From JBEGHD01 sp049334165 (GTDB lineage: Bacteria > Bacteroidota > Bacteroidia > Flavobacteriales_D > Sanyastnellaceae): DNA of 64,000 nucleotides. Position 1 is the stretch's first letter; each line of letters starts with the position of its first letter. Positions 7,453-15,954 of the stretch are shown here, in pieces. The notes beneath the pieces were generated by a model that was given only the letters and a program-made list of their open reading frames with translations, was not told where the DNA came from and searched no databases. Made by a program: the position numbers and the translations under genes. The DNA lies in the NCBI GenBank assembly GCA_049334165.1, contig JBEGHD010000008.1. One strand, given 5' to 3'.

Positions 7453-9411
7453 ATGAAGCTGAGCATTTCCATTCTTTTTACCCTTGTTTTTTCAATTTTT
7501 CAACTCGTTTCTTTTGCCCAGCCTGGCAGACAATACTCTGTGGACGACAACAGGGCAATTAAACTCTACGAGAAGGGAATCAGTTCTTACAATCAGATGA
7601 TGCTTAACGAAGCCGAAGACTTCATGATTAGAGCGGTAGACAAAAACGAGAACTTCGTTGAACCGCACATTCTTCTCGGTCAGATTTATGCCGAAAAAAA
7701 TATGGTAGAAAAGGCCATTACTCAAATGGAAAGAGCTGTGCAGATCGATCCAGACTTTTTTCCGAACAATCACTTTTTCCTGGGAGAGCTCTACTTGAGT
7801 GAGGGAGAGTACAAAAAAGCCCTGTCGAGTTTTCAAAAGTTTGAAAGCTATGGAACTGGTACTCCCACACTCAAAGATCGGGCATTATTAAATATCCGTT
7901 CGTGCGAATTCGCTCTCATGTCGATGGCGAATCCCATACCATTTGAACCAAAGAATCTGGGTGAATCGATTAACTCTGCGGCAGACGAATACTATCCCTG
8001 CCTGACAGCTGACGAACAAACGATGCTCTACACCAGAGCAGTGGCGAGTCGCGAGAGCCGCACCGGTTACCAGGAAGATTTTTACCTCTCTAAAAAAGTG
8101 GATGGAGATTGGACCAAAGCCCAGCCTGTGCAGGAGATCAATACTCAAAAAAATGAAGGTGCACCAACGCTCTCTCCCGATGGACAGGTTTTGATTTTTA
8201 CGGCTTGCGAAATTGATGGCGACTGGGGAGGAAATCGAAATGGCCTGGGGCACTGCGATCTTTTCTTTTCTCAAAAAATTGGTCCGCGGTGGAGTGAACC
8301 TCGCAATCTCGGTGAACGCGTAAATTCCTACAGCTGGGAGTCGCAGCCAAGTTATTCTGCCGATGGCCGCACGCTCTACTTTGTGCGCGGAAAAACCACT
8401 GCCCGCGGAGTGAAAGAGCAGGACATTTGGGTTTCGAAACTTCACCCGCAGGGCTTTTGGCAAAAGCCGACAAAACTGGAGGGCCCCGTAAATACGCCAT
8501 ACGAGGAAGAGTCGGTGATGATCCACCCGGATGGAAAGACGCTTTACTTTTCCTCCAACGGTCACCCGGGAATGGGTGGGCTCGATATTTTTGTGAGCCG
8601 AAAAGATGAAGATGGCAACTGGGGACAACCTCAAAATCTTGGATATCCAATCAATACCAAAGATGATGAAAACAGTCTTCTCGTGTCTGCAACCGGTCGC
8701 ATTGCCTATTTTGCTTCCGATCGCGAGGGCGGACAGGGCGGTCTCGATCTCTACAAATTCGACCTTTACGAAGGTGCGCGCCCAGAGATGGTGACTTACG
8801 TGAAAGGAATCGTTTTCGATGCCAAATCAAAAGAGCGACTGGGCGCACGCTTCGAGCTCATCGATTTGGAGAGTGGTGAGCAGGTCGTGGAGTCGTACTC
8901 GAACCCAGGAAACGGGGAGTTTCTGGTGAGTCTTCCGGGTGGCCGCGATTATGCGCTCAACGTTTCCCGTGAGGGTTACCTTTTTTATTCCGACAACTTT
9001 ACCCTTTCTGAAACAACGGCAGCTGCACCACAGGAGCTCGAAGTGCCGCTGAAGCGAATTGAAGAAGGAAGTTCGGTAGTTCTCAATAACGTGTTTTTTG
9101 ATGTCGATCAGTACAAATTGAAGCCGCAATCCAAGGTTGAATTGGACAAGTTGATTGAATTCTTGAAACTTAACCCGGAACTGAAAATTGAGATCAGTGG
9201 ACACACAGACAATGTGGGAAGTGATGAATCCAATAACGTGCTTTCGCAAAACAGGGCGCAGTCGGTAGTAGACTATCTGATGAAAAACGGAATTGACCGG
9301 GACCGACTGAGTGCCAAAGGCTTTGGAGAGTCAAAGCCAATTGCAACAAATGAGACTGAGGAAGGAAGAGCGAAGAACCGAAGAACCGAGTTTGAGATTA
9401 TCGGAAAATAA
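7453..9411 (+). CDS. TPR / PD40 beta-propeller / OmpA protein, PorE-like
   Basis: This 652-residue exported protein has a signal peptide ending near SFAQ, TPR helices (about 35-150), a WD40-like PD40 beta-propeller (about 165-440, with repeats such as SPDGQVLIF, SADGRTLYF and HPDGKTLYFSSNG), a carboxypeptidase-regulatory-like beta-sandwich (about 450-530), and a C-terminal OmpA peptidoglycan-binding domain (about 542-652, ISGHTDNVG and RAKNRRTEFEI). This is the same domain order as PorE of Porphyromonas gingivalis, a periplasmic T9SS component that anchors to peptidoglycan. Bacteroidota also encode many paralogues with this architecture, so the T9SS role is inferred. It is a single-gene unit with its own promoter. 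Confidence 0.85.
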   Translation: MKLSISILFTLVFSIFQLVSFAQPGRQYSVDDNRAIKLYEKGISSYNQMMLNEAEDFMIRAVDKNENFVEPHILLGQIYAEKNMVEKAITQMERAVQIDPDFFPNNHFFLGELYLSEGEYKKALSSFQKFESYGTGTPTLKDRALLNIRSCEFALMSMANPIPFEPKNLGESINSAADEYYPCLTADEQTMLYTRAVASRESRTGYQEDFYLSKKVDGDWTKAQPVQEINTQKNEGAPTLSPDGQVLIFTACEIDGDWGGNRNGLGHCDLFFSQKIGPRWSEPRNLGERVNSYSWESQPSYSADGRTLYFVRGKTTARGVKEQDIWVSKLHPQGFWQKPTKLEGPVNTPYEEESVMIHPDGKTLYFSSNGHPGMGGLDIFVSRKDEDGNWGQPQNLGYPINTKDDENSLLVSATGRIAYFASDREGGQGGLDLYKFDLYEGARPEMVTYVKGIVFDAKSKERLGARFELIDLESGEQVVESYSNPGNGEFLVSLPGGRDYALNVSREGYLFYSDNFTLSETTAAAPQELEVPLKRIEEGSSVVLNNVFFDVDQYKLKPQSKVELDKLIEFLKLNPELKIEISGHTDNVGSDESNNVLSQNRAQSVVDYLMKNGIDRDRLSAKGFGESKPIATNETEEGRAKNRRTEFEIIGK

Positions 9412-9437
9412 AAAAGGCCGGCCCCGAAGGACCGACC
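9410..9437 (-). terminator. minus-strand intrinsic terminator without an obvious gene
   Basis: On the minus strand the 9-bp stem GGTCGGTCC / GGGCCGGCC (9437-9429 and 9424-9416), two of its pairs being G-U, closes a TTCG tetraloop and is followed by TTTTTT. The G-U pairs become C-A mismatches on the plus strand, where there is also no T run, so it is oriented for minus-strand transcription. No minus-strand gene lies upstream of it. Confidence 0.6.
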
Positions 9438-9440
9438 CCT

Positions 9441-9478
9441 ACTTAAGGTTTATTCCCCCGAAAGGGAGTTTCTTAAGT
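9441..9478. repeat. inverted repeat next to the orphan terminator
   Basis: ACTTAAG (9441-9447) pairs with CTTAAGT (9472-9478), with an inner TCCC/GGGA stem around CCGAA (9454-9467). It could be a second hairpin of a small minus-strand RNA ending at 9410, or a 3' stabilising structure for the OmpA-family message. Confidence 0.45.
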
Positions 9479-9815
9479 ATGCCCGCTGGAATATACTTGT
9501 TTAATGATGATTTTGATACAGATTTGAAGTGTTATTTATAGGGATCTTGGTTTTAATTGCGTCAAAATCAACAACTAAAGAGTTGATGAAGCAGCCATAA
9601 AATCAGCTGTAGATGATTGTAGAGTGCAGAAAATGATGAATTTAGCTATCGGAAAACTTTGGTTGACGTGAAAAGAAACAATGTCCAGAGATCATGGAAA
9701 ACAAATTGTTTTTAAATAAGATTACTCAATTGGTGGGTGCTTCGGAAATTGATGGAAAGCGAGATTTTCCAGTTTTTAGAAAAGGAGCCGTCCAAAAAAG
9801 AAATACAGAAAAGAA
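9479..9815. other. intergenic stretch, no gene recognised
   Basis: This is 337 bases of AT-rich sequence between the OmpA-family gene and pdxH. I see no convincing ORF with a start, no exact TAnnTTTG element on the plus strand, and no tRNA-like fold. It must contain the pdxH leader, and possibly the start of a minus-strand RNA ending at the terminator at 9410-9437. Confidence 0.5.
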
Positions 9816-10463
9816 ATGAAGAGTGAAGAACTAAAAACGGTCAGAAAAGACTACGACCGTGACAAACTATCGGAAGAAGAAATCACAGAAAACCCTTTTG
9901 AACTTTTTGAAATGTGGTTGGCTCACGCAAAAGAAGCTGATCCGAATCATTTCAATGCCATGACCTTATCGACAATTGGAGAAGATGGGTTTCCACACTC
10001 GAGAGTGGTCTTGCTCCGCGATGCAAAGAATGGAGCGTTCTCCTTTTTTACAAACTACGAATCTACCAAGTCCAAAGACATTGAGAACTACCCGAAGGTG
10101 TCACTTAATTTTTTCTGGAAAGAGCTCGAACGTCAGGTACGCATCGAAGGGACAGCCGAGCAGGTGAGCGTACAGGAGTCTGACGATTACTTTGCTACTC
10201 GTCCGCGCGAAAGTCAAATTGGTGCCTGGGCCAGCGATCAGAGTTCGAGGCTGGAGTCTCGTGAAGAACTCGAAAAGCGGGTGGAGCAGTTCTCGAAAAA
10301 ATTCAAAGGAAAAAATATTCCACGTCCACCATTTTGGGGTGGTTTCAAAATCACTCCTGTTTACTTCGAATTTTGGCAAGGCCGCATGAGTCGCCTTCAT
10401 GACAGAATCGACTACCGCCTAACTTCGGAGAAAAAATGGATGCACAAGCGCCTTTTTCCTTAG
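9816..10463 (+). CDS. pdxH: pyridoxamine/pyridoxine 5'-phosphate oxidase
   Basis: This 215-residue FMN-dependent oxidase converts pyridoxamine or pyridoxine 5'-phosphate to pyridoxal 5'-phosphate, the last step of vitamin B6 synthesis and salvage. Family motifs are all present: HSRVVLLRD, FFTNYESTKSKDI, RQVRIEG, RPRESQIGAWAS, PRPPFWGG, WQGRMSRLHDRI and the terminal RLFP. The length is normal for the family. It converges with argS, whose stop is only 13 bases away. Confidence 0.97.
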   Translation: MKSEELKTVRKDYDRDKLSEEEITENPFELFEMWLAHAKEADPNHFNAMTLSTIGEDGFPHSRVVLLRDAKNGAFSFFTNYESTKSKDIENYPKVSLNFFWKELERQVRIEGTAEQVSVQESDDYFATRPRESQIGAWASDQSSRLESREELEKRVEQFSKKFKGKNIPRPPFWGGFKITPVYFEFWQGRMSRLHDRIDYRLTSEKKWMHKRLFP

Positions 10464-10476
10464 AGACCTCTGGAAT

Positions 10477-12261
10477 CTACATTCTTTCCGGCATGTGGAT
10501 TCCAAGCAGTTTCATTGCTGCTTTGATCACCTGACCTACTTTTTCTGTGATGCCAATTCGGAGTTTTTTCAACTCCTCGTCTTGCTCATGCAAAATCGGA
10601 TTGCTCTGGTAAAACGCATTGTAGTCCTTCACAAGATCAAAAGTGAAGTTTGCCAAATGAGATGGGTTCATCGAGTTGGCCGCTTCAGCTAAAGCTGCTG
10701 GGAAAGAGTGAATTTTTTTGATGAGGTTTTTCTCAGTTTCAGGAAGCTCTTCCAGGTTGCCGAAGTTTTCTGGAGTTTGTGCGTCCCATTTGCGAAGCAC
10801 AGCGCGAGTTCTCACATAGCCATATTGAATAAACGGCCCCGTGTTTCCGGCAAAGTCAACCGAGTCGAGCGGATTGAAGAGCATGTTTTTCTTTGGATCT
10901 ACACGCAATAGGAAGTATTTGAGAGCACCGTATCCGATCACCTTGTAGAGCTCTTCCTTTTCCTCCTCTTCGATGCCATCGAGCTTGCCTTGTTCATCGG
11001 CAATCTTCTTGGCAGTTTCTTTCATTTCTTCCAGCAAATCGTCAGCGTCAACTACAGTTCCCTCGCGAGATTTCATTTTTCCTTCAGGCAGTTCTACCAT
11101 TCCGTAGCTCAGGTGATAGTTGTTAAGAGCTCTCTCAAACCCGAGCTTCTCCAGAATGTGGAAGAGTACTTTGAAATGGTACTCCTGTTCATTTCCTACA
11201 GTGTAAATCTGCTTCTCGAGATTTGGGTAGTCGCGGAAACGCAAAATTGCCGTACCGATGTCCTGAGTCATGTAAACGGCCGTGCCGTCTTTGCGCAAAA
11301 CGAGTTTTTCATCGAGTCCGTCCGGAGTGAGGTCGCACCAAACTGATCCGTCTTCCTTCTTAAACAAAACTCCCTGATCGAGGCCTTTTAGCACCTCATC
11401 ACGACCGAGAAGGTAAGTGTCTGATTCGTAGTAAAGCTTGTCGAACTCCACACCCATTTCGGTGTAAGTCTTCTCAAAGCCTTTGTAAACCCAGCCGTTC
11501 ATTTTATTCCAAAGATTCATTACCTCAGGATCGCGCTTCTCCCATTTCAAAAGCATCTCGCGCGCTTCCACCTGGATTGGGGCTTCTTGCTTTGCCTCGT
11601 CTTCGCTCATGCCTTCTTCCACGAGCTCCGCGACTTCTTTTTTATATTGCTTGTCGAACAGGACATAGTATTTCCCAACGAGTTTATCCCCTTTGGTTCC
11701 TGACGTCTCTGGAGTTTCGCCTTCGCCAAACTTTAGCCATGCCACCATCGACTTGCAGATATGAATGCCGCGGTCATTGATGATTTGAACGCGGACCACA
11801 TCGTGTCCATAAGCTTTTAGAATTTCGGCAACTGAAAACCCGAGAAAATTATTTCTCAGGTGGCCGAGGTGTAGAGGCTTGTTTGTGTTGGGCGAGGAGT
11901 ATTCCACCATCACCTGCGACTTGCTCAACTCGGGGCTGTAGCCAAATTTTTCGTCTCCGAGAGATTCTGAAAGAAACTGCTTCCAGTAGTCATCGCTGAT
12001 ACTCAAGTTCAAAAATCCCTTCACTACGTTGAAGCTCGTAATCAGATCGAGCGACTTTTCGAAGTATTCACCAAGTTCCTGAGCTGCTTTTTCAGGTGCC
12101 TTACGGGCTATTTTGACGAAAGGAAAAACCACAAGGGTAAAATCGCCTTCGAACTCTTTTCTAGTGCCCTGAATCTGAATTTGAGCTTCTTCAGCGTCAG
12201 TGCCATAGAGCTCCTTGACAGCTTTTTTGGTTGTTTCTGTAAGGACTTGTTCGATATTCAT
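10477..12261 (-). CDS. argS: arginyl-tRNA synthetase
   Basis: This 594-residue class Ia synthetase charges tRNA-Arg. An N-terminal additional domain (about 1-110) precedes the HIGH-type motif HLGHL in PNTNKPLHLGHLRNN. The KMSKS region is the variant KMKSREGTVV, and the C-terminal anticodon-binding domain ends near MPERM. Length and motif spacing are typical. It is followed upstream on the same strand by two guanidino-modifying enzyme genes with gaps of 20 and 16 bases, suggesting a three-gene arginine-related operon. Confidence 0.98.
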   Translation of the reverse strand: MNIEQVLTETTKKAVKELYGTDAEEAQIQIQGTRKEFEGDFTLVVFPFVKIARKAPEKAAQELGEYFEKSLDLITSFNVVKGFLNLSISDDYWKQFLSESLGDEKFGYSPELSKSQVMVEYSSPNTNKPLHLGHLRNNFLGFSVAEILKAYGHDVVRVQIINDRGIHICKSMVAWLKFGEGETPETSGTKGDKLVGKYYVLFDKQYKKEVAELVEEGMSEDEAKQEAPIQVEAREMLLKWEKRDPEVMNLWNKMNGWVYKGFEKTYTEMGVEFDKLYYESDTYLLGRDEVLKGLDQGVLFKKEDGSVWCDLTPDGLDEKLVLRKDGTAVYMTQDIGTAILRFRDYPNLEKQIYTVGNEQEYHFKVLFHILEKLGFERALNNYHLSYGMVELPEGKMKSREGTVVDADDLLEEMKETAKKIADEQGKLDGIEEEEKEELYKVIGYGALKYFLLRVDPKKNMLFNPLDSVDFAGNTGPFIQYGYVRTRAVLRKWDAQTPENFGNLEELPETEKNLIKKIHSFPAALAEAANSMNPSHLANFTFDLVKDYNAFYQSNPILHEQDEELKKLRIGITEKVGQVIKAAMKLLGIHMPERM

Positions 12262-12281
12262 CGCAAAGGATTTTTTCTGAT

Positions 12282-13223
12282 TTAGATTTTTGGCAAAAAC
12301 ACTTCGGCCATCATGCAGCGAGCGCTACCTCCACCGAGTGCTTCAATAGTATCGAGCGAGCTGTGGACGATCGGGCAGTATTTTTCGATCGTTTCAATTT
12401 GCTCAGAAGTAAGTGAGTGGTAAGCCGAACTAGACATAACCAGGAGAGGGTTGCCCTCTTCGTTGAGCACCTCGAGCATGTTTCCTGCAAATCGGTTTTT
12501 CTGCTCTTCAGTGATCGCGATTATTTCTTTTCCGGAAGCTTCAAGAGAGTCGATCACTTTTTTGCGCTCCTTTTCATCGTCAATGCTGTCTGTGCAAATC
12601 ACCGCAAATTTGCTTGCAATGCACATCATCACATTAGTGTGGTAAATGGGCATGCGTTCACCATCCACAGTTTGGTTGGCGGTAAACGAAATGGGTTGAT
12701 AGTCAAATTCTTCACAAAAGTGAAAAAGTGCCTGCTCATCTGTGCGCAGAGAAAGGGCAGCGTAGGCAATTTTGTTTTCTCGATCGAGCACCATGCTACC
12801 GGTTCCTTCCAGAAATTTATCGTGATCTTCAAATTCAGTGAAGTCCACAATTTCATTCACTTGCAGTCCCCATTCGTTTCTCACAAACTCAAAAATTTCC
12901 TCTCTTCTCTCTGCTCTGCGGTTTTCGGCAAACATAGGGTAGAGGCCAATGCGGCCATCTTCGTGAAAAGTTACCCAGTTATTTGGAAAAATTGAATCTG
13001 GAGTGTCAGGCGAATAAGTGTCTTCCACAACAAGCACCTGCACGCCTTTATCAGTGAGAATTTGCACGAACTCATCAAACTCCCGCTGCGCGTTTTCCTG
13101 TGCCTTCTTAGGAGTTAGGTCGTCCAGAACTTTCTGATAGTAATTATTTTTTGCCGTTTGGGCGTTGTAGTGAAAGTTGACCGGACGAATCATCAAGATT
13201 CTTGAAACTGACTGTTTTGTCAT
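12282..13223 (-). CDS. ctlX: CtlX-type citrulline/arginine hydrolase (amidinotransferase fold)
   Basis: This 313-residue protein belongs to the arginine deiminase/amidinotransferase superfamily. Typical CtlX features are the N-terminal MIRPVNFHYN, SIFPNNWVTFHEDGRIGLYPM, the HTNVMM histidine region, and the C-terminal GGGSARCMMAEVFLP with the presumed nucleophilic Cys. CtlX is linked to citrulline use in Francisella; in Bacteroidota the substrate is not established. It lies between argS and a second guanidino hydrolase gene on the same strand. An arginine deiminase or dimethylargininase activity is an alternative. Confidence 0.8.
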   Translation of the reverse strand: MTKQSVSRILMIRPVNFHYNAQTAKNNYYQKVLDDLTPKKAQENAQREFDEFVQILTDKGVQVLVVEDTYSPDTPDSIFPNNWVTFHEDGRIGLYPMFAENRRAERREEIFEFVRNEWGLQVNEIVDFTEFEDHDKFLEGTGSMVLDRENKIAYAALSLRTDEQALFHFCEEFDYQPISFTANQTVDGERMPIYHTNVMMCIASKFAVICTDSIDDEKERKKVIDSLEASGKEIIAITEEQKNRFAGNMLEVLNEEGNPLLVMSSSAYHSLTSEQIETIEKYCPIVHSSLDTIEALGGGSARCMMAEVFLPKI

Positions 13224-13239
13224 GGCTTTAATAAAATTC

Positions 13240-14160
13240 TTAGTTGTTGTCGCGAACTAGTGGCAAGGTGGAGCAACGGAGTAATCCTTCCATTTTGGCT
13301 GTTTCTGCATAGGGAATTTCCTCTACTGTGAATCCATTTTCTCTCAGCACGGAGTTAAGTCTTGTGAAACCCTTTTCCGATACCACGACCTCAGGACTGA
13401 TTGAGAAAACGTTGGAGTTCATCTGATACATTTCCTCTCTATTGATCTCAATGCATTTATCTGTGCCGAAGAATCTGCGAATGAATTCTACATCATCCTG
13501 ATTCTTGAACCCTCCAGGATACAAAATACAAAATCCTCTTCCCAATGGTTGAAAGCAGCAATCGAGGTGAAGCGCATTGTCTCTGGGATCGGTATCACTT
13601 TTTCTCAGCTCAAATCCAACTACCTTTCTGTTTGGGAATGTTTTCTTCACGAACTCAAGACCTTCTTCATTTGTTCGGGCCACTGTGTACTTTTCGAAGT
13701 CTTCTTTTTTGGAGTATCCCAAAAAGATATGACCTTCCAAAGGCATGATGTCGCCACCTTCTAGCTTGGCGTCTTCGGGCATTCTCAAAATTTGAGAATC
13801 CGGAATGTCTTTTAAAACATGATCCAGTGCTTCGATTTCTCTCTGGCGATCTTCAAGCATGTTGGTGATCACAAACTTGTCGTCAATCACAAATGCAATG
13901 TCGCGCGCAAAAATTTGATTGTAGTTGTTGATTACTTCAGGTCTATAAACCTTTACCCCGTATTTCACCAAAACTTCATTGAAAGCAGACATTTCCTTAC
14001 GAATGTCGTCTTCACCAGGATAAGTGCCTTTAAGGATGTGTTCCTTGGATTTGGGATCGTAAGCTTCTTCGAGCTTCGGCACATCACCCAAACTCCGGGG
14101 AGTACCCAAAACCACTTCTCTGAGTGGCGAAAATTCATCTTTTACATTCAATTGAATCAT
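13240..14160 (-). CDS. dimethylarginine dimethylaminohydrolase/arginine deiminase-like hydrolase
   Basis: This 306-residue protein is another pentein-fold guanidino hydrolase. It starts MIQLNVKDEFSPLREVVLG and contains FARDIAFVI, the substrate-binding EGGDIM, the catalytic His region NALHLDCCF, and the C-terminal RCSTLPLVR with the presumed catalytic Cys. These features fit dimethylarginine dimethylaminohydrolase or the glycine amidinotransferase group. Its position directly upstream of ctlX and argS suggests shared control with arginine metabolism. The exact substrate cannot be decided from sequence. Confidence 0.82.
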   Translation of the reverse strand: MIQLNVKDEFSPLREVVLGTPRSLGDVPKLEEAYDPKSKEHILKGTYPGEDDIRKEMSAFNEVLVKYGVKVYRPEVINNYNQIFARDIAFVIDDKFVITNMLEDRQREIEALDHVLKDIPDSQILRMPEDAKLEGGDIMPLEGHIFLGYSKKEDFEKYTVARTNEEGLEFVKKTFPNRKVVGFELRKSDTDPRDNALHLDCCFQPLGRGFCILYPGGFKNQDDVEFIRRFFGTDKCIEINREEMYQMNSNVFSISPEVVVSEKGFTRLNSVLRENGFTVEEIPYAETAKMEGLLRCSTLPLVRDNN

Positions 14161-14188
14161 ATCCCAAAAATGATCGTTTAGCAGCGTG

Positions 14189-14196
14189 CAAATTTA
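14189..14196 (-). promoter_or_regulatory. possible -7 element upstream of the arginine gene cluster
   Basis: On the minus strand TAAATTTG (14196-14189) matches TAnnTTTG exactly, about 29 bases before the ATG at 14160. No clear TTG lies at the expected distance upstream, so this is weaker than the other promoters. Confidence 0.4.
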
Positions 14197-14399
14197 CAGT
14201 TTCTGCGAGGTTCCGAAAAGAAATATTCACTTTGCTGAAACTCTGTGTTTGTCAAACGGGTAAGGGGTAGAGTGACTTTGATGAATGCAAACAGTTATAA
14301 ATCGGGTAAATCGTTTTGGGAAGTTCAATTTTTGTTGAATTTTGCGATGCGTAAAACCCTGATCAAAAGGACGTAAACTGCGTTCGCCAATTAAATTGA

Positions 14400-15110
14400 A
14401 TGACTAACATTTTATCCTATATCTCTCGCATTGGGGCTGTGGCCCTTTTCACAATTCTGGTGGCTTCCACTCCCGGCTGTAAGTACATTGATAAAAATGC
14501 AGCTCACACAGAGGGCGAAATCATTTACGATGTAAATTTTCCAGATCAGGAAAAAAGTATCCTTTTGAACGTTTACCCCTCCGAGATGAAAATGTCTTTT
14601 AAGGACAACAAACTCCGCGGAAAACTGGAGTCGATAGGAGGGTTAGTGAGTTCAGAAATTGTTGTTGACACAAAGAAGAAAAGCTACTGGCAACTGCTCA
14701 ATAGCTTCGGGGATAAAATTAGTTGCGAACTCAACGAAGAGCAGGTAGCCGAATTTATCACACCAACTCAGCACAATCTCGAAGAGACCGGCTCATCTGA
14801 ACATCTGGAAATGGACTGTCGCAGCTACAAAATTTTGACAGATGATGGTAAAGAGCGAGTAGAGGTTTTGACAACTGAAGAAATTGAAGTTGAAAACCCA
14901 AACTGGTACACACCTTTTGCCGGTGCAGAAGGAGTTCTGCTAAAGTATGAACTCGAGCAATGGGGAATGCGCATGACTTTAACTGCCCGAGAAATTATTT
15001 TTAAGGAAGTGTCAGACGAGCAATTTGAAATCCCAGCTTCTTACAAAGAAATCTCTGCAGACAGCATGTATTTGCATCTTGAAGAATTGCTGGAAGAGAT
15101 GCCGCGATAA
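14400..15110 (+). CDS. putative lipoprotein, 236 aa
   Basis: This protein has a signal peptide with a lipobox-like end, ASTPGCKY, placing the modified Cys near residue 27. The rest is predicted beta-rich, with segments such as GEIIYDVNFP, ILLNVYPSEMKMSF and KYELEQWGMRMTLTA that resemble the folded beta sheets of DUF4412/LolA-like periplasmic proteins. I do not recognise a specific family. The gene stands alone on the plus strand and abuts the convergent gene at 15,111. Confidence 0.7.
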   Translation: MTNILSYISRIGAVALFTILVASTPGCKYIDKNAAHTEGEIIYDVNFPDQEKSILLNVYPSEMKMSFKDNKLRGKLESIGGLVSSEIVVDTKKKSYWQLLNSFGDKISCELNEEQVAEFITPTQHNLEETGSSEHLEMDCRSYKILTDDGKERVEVLTTEEIEVENPNWYTPFAGAEGVLLKYELEQWGMRMTLTAREIIFKEVSDEQFEIPASYKEISADSMYLHLEELLEEMPR

Positions 15111-15530
15111 TTATTCTTTTGAGTAAGATGAGCAATCGACTCCTTTTTCTTTGATTTCGAAAAGAACTTCATAGTCGAAATTTTCACCGAGTATCTGCTC
15201 ATTAGTCAGGTCACAAGACTTGAAATAAATTCCATCTAATTTCCCTTTTTTGCTCCTTCCAGCATTCACGCAAAATTCTTGCGGTGGGAATGTCTCCTGA
15301 AGAGCCATTTTGAAAAAGAACTCGGCACCTACTTCGTAGATCACGTCTTCATCAGATGTGTTTTTTACCCAGATCATTAAAATCTTCGGACTGTCTTTGT
15401 CAAGCCATTTTTCACGTCCAATTTTGGCGTAAACTTCAACTCCATCTTCTTCGGTGATAAGCTGATAATCTTCCTGAGCGAAAGATTGCATCGTAAAAAG
15501 TAAAGCGAAAAGAACAAGCAGTGATTTCAT
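15111..15530 (-). CDS. small secreted hypothetical protein
   Basis: This 139-residue protein starts MKSLLVLFALLFTMQSFAQ, a clean signal peptide. A longer in-frame start at 15,656 would place 42 unlikely residues before it, so 15,530 is chosen. The mature part has three Cys and a charged, beta-rich pattern (DGVEVYAKIG, PKILMIWVKNTS). The latter resembles immunoglobulin-like proteins that describe intermolecular adhesion, but I cannot name a family. Confidence 0.7.
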   Translation of the reverse strand: MKSLLVLFALLFTMQSFAQEDYQLITEEDGVEVYAKIGREKWLDKDSPKILMIWVKNTSDEDVIYEVGAEFFFKMALQETFPPQEFCVNAGRSKKGKLDGIYFKSCDLTNEQILGENFDYEVLFEIKEKGVDCSSYSKE

Positions 15531-15672
15531 GATTTTATCTCTTTTACTGATTAGTTTAAAAGCGTTTTTTCCAAAATTGTTTTCAAAGACGAGAGCTCCA
15601 AAATTCTCCGGAGTCCGATTTTGCCACTGCTCAACAGCAGATTTGCTCATCAACAAATCTAATGTAATTCAA

Positions 15673-15705
15673 TTGGGAGCAACAAAATGACTGCGTTTAA
15701 AATTG
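15673..15705 (+). promoter_or_regulatory. possible promoter for the 6S-like RNA candidate
   Basis: TTG (15673-15675) is followed after 22 nt by TAAAATTG (15698-15705), one mismatch from TAnnTTTG. It would start transcription near 15,709-15,713, exactly at the left arm of the closing helix described for the RNA candidate. Confidence 0.4.
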
Positions 15706-15708
15706 TTT

Positions 15709-15907
15709 CTGTTTAAAGATCAGAAGATTGTGGTTTTCGCAACTAAATCGAGAGAGGATTAAGTAACAAAAACCTACCGCTGGCAGTATAATCAACCATC
15801 AAGATCCACCCGAGGAGACTGATAGGTTTACTACTATAATTTAGCTTTAAACCAGTTCCGGGAGGGGCGATTTGCTTTCGCAAATCGCCCCTCTCTTTTT
15901 TTATTTT
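15709..15907 (+). ncRNA. candidate structured small RNA, 6S-like architecture
   Basis: No protein gene is visible here on the plus strand, yet the segment ends in a very strong terminator. Its first bases, CTGTTTAAAG (15709-15718), pair with CTTTAAACCAG (15845-15855) apart from one bulged base, forming a closing helix. Inside, AAACCTA (15770-15776) pairs with TAGGTTT (15823-15829), and TTGTG/CGCAA forms a small hairpin near 15730. Between the two helices the 3' side of the open region contains TATAATTTAG, which resembles a promoter -10/-7 element. A closing stem, a promoter-like bubble, an internal stem and a length of about 190 nt fit 6S RNA, which binds RNA polymerase. A leader/attenuator of the downstream rnfD-like gene is the alternative: GGTTTA (15825-15830) can also pair with TAAACC (15848-15853). 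Confidence 0.45.
15862..15907 (+). terminator. strong Rho-independent terminator
   Basis: A perfect 14-bp stem, GAGGGGCGATTTGC (15862-15875) and GCAAATCGCCCCTC (15880-15893), closes a TTTC loop and is followed by TCTTTTTTTATTTT. It ends the small-RNA candidate and lies about 50 bases before the rnfD-like start codon. Confidence 0.92.
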
Positions 15908-15954
15908 GAACCGATTCGAAAGTTCCGTGTACAGCTCTCCAAATTCAGGAGCTT

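Noticed and set aside
7888..8634. 248-codon minus-strand ORF inside the OmpA-family gene
   Set aside because: It is antisense to conserved PD40 repeats; composition is that of a shadow frame.
12417..12995. 192-codon plus-strand ORF inside ctlX
   Set aside because: It is antisense to a clear CtlX coding region and has no recognisable motif.
15760..15840. Minus-strand resemblance to a TPP riboswitch (GCCAGCG near a CTGA-like segment)
   Set aside because: Only a few bases match, the order of elements is wrong, and the terminator and helices are on the plus strand.
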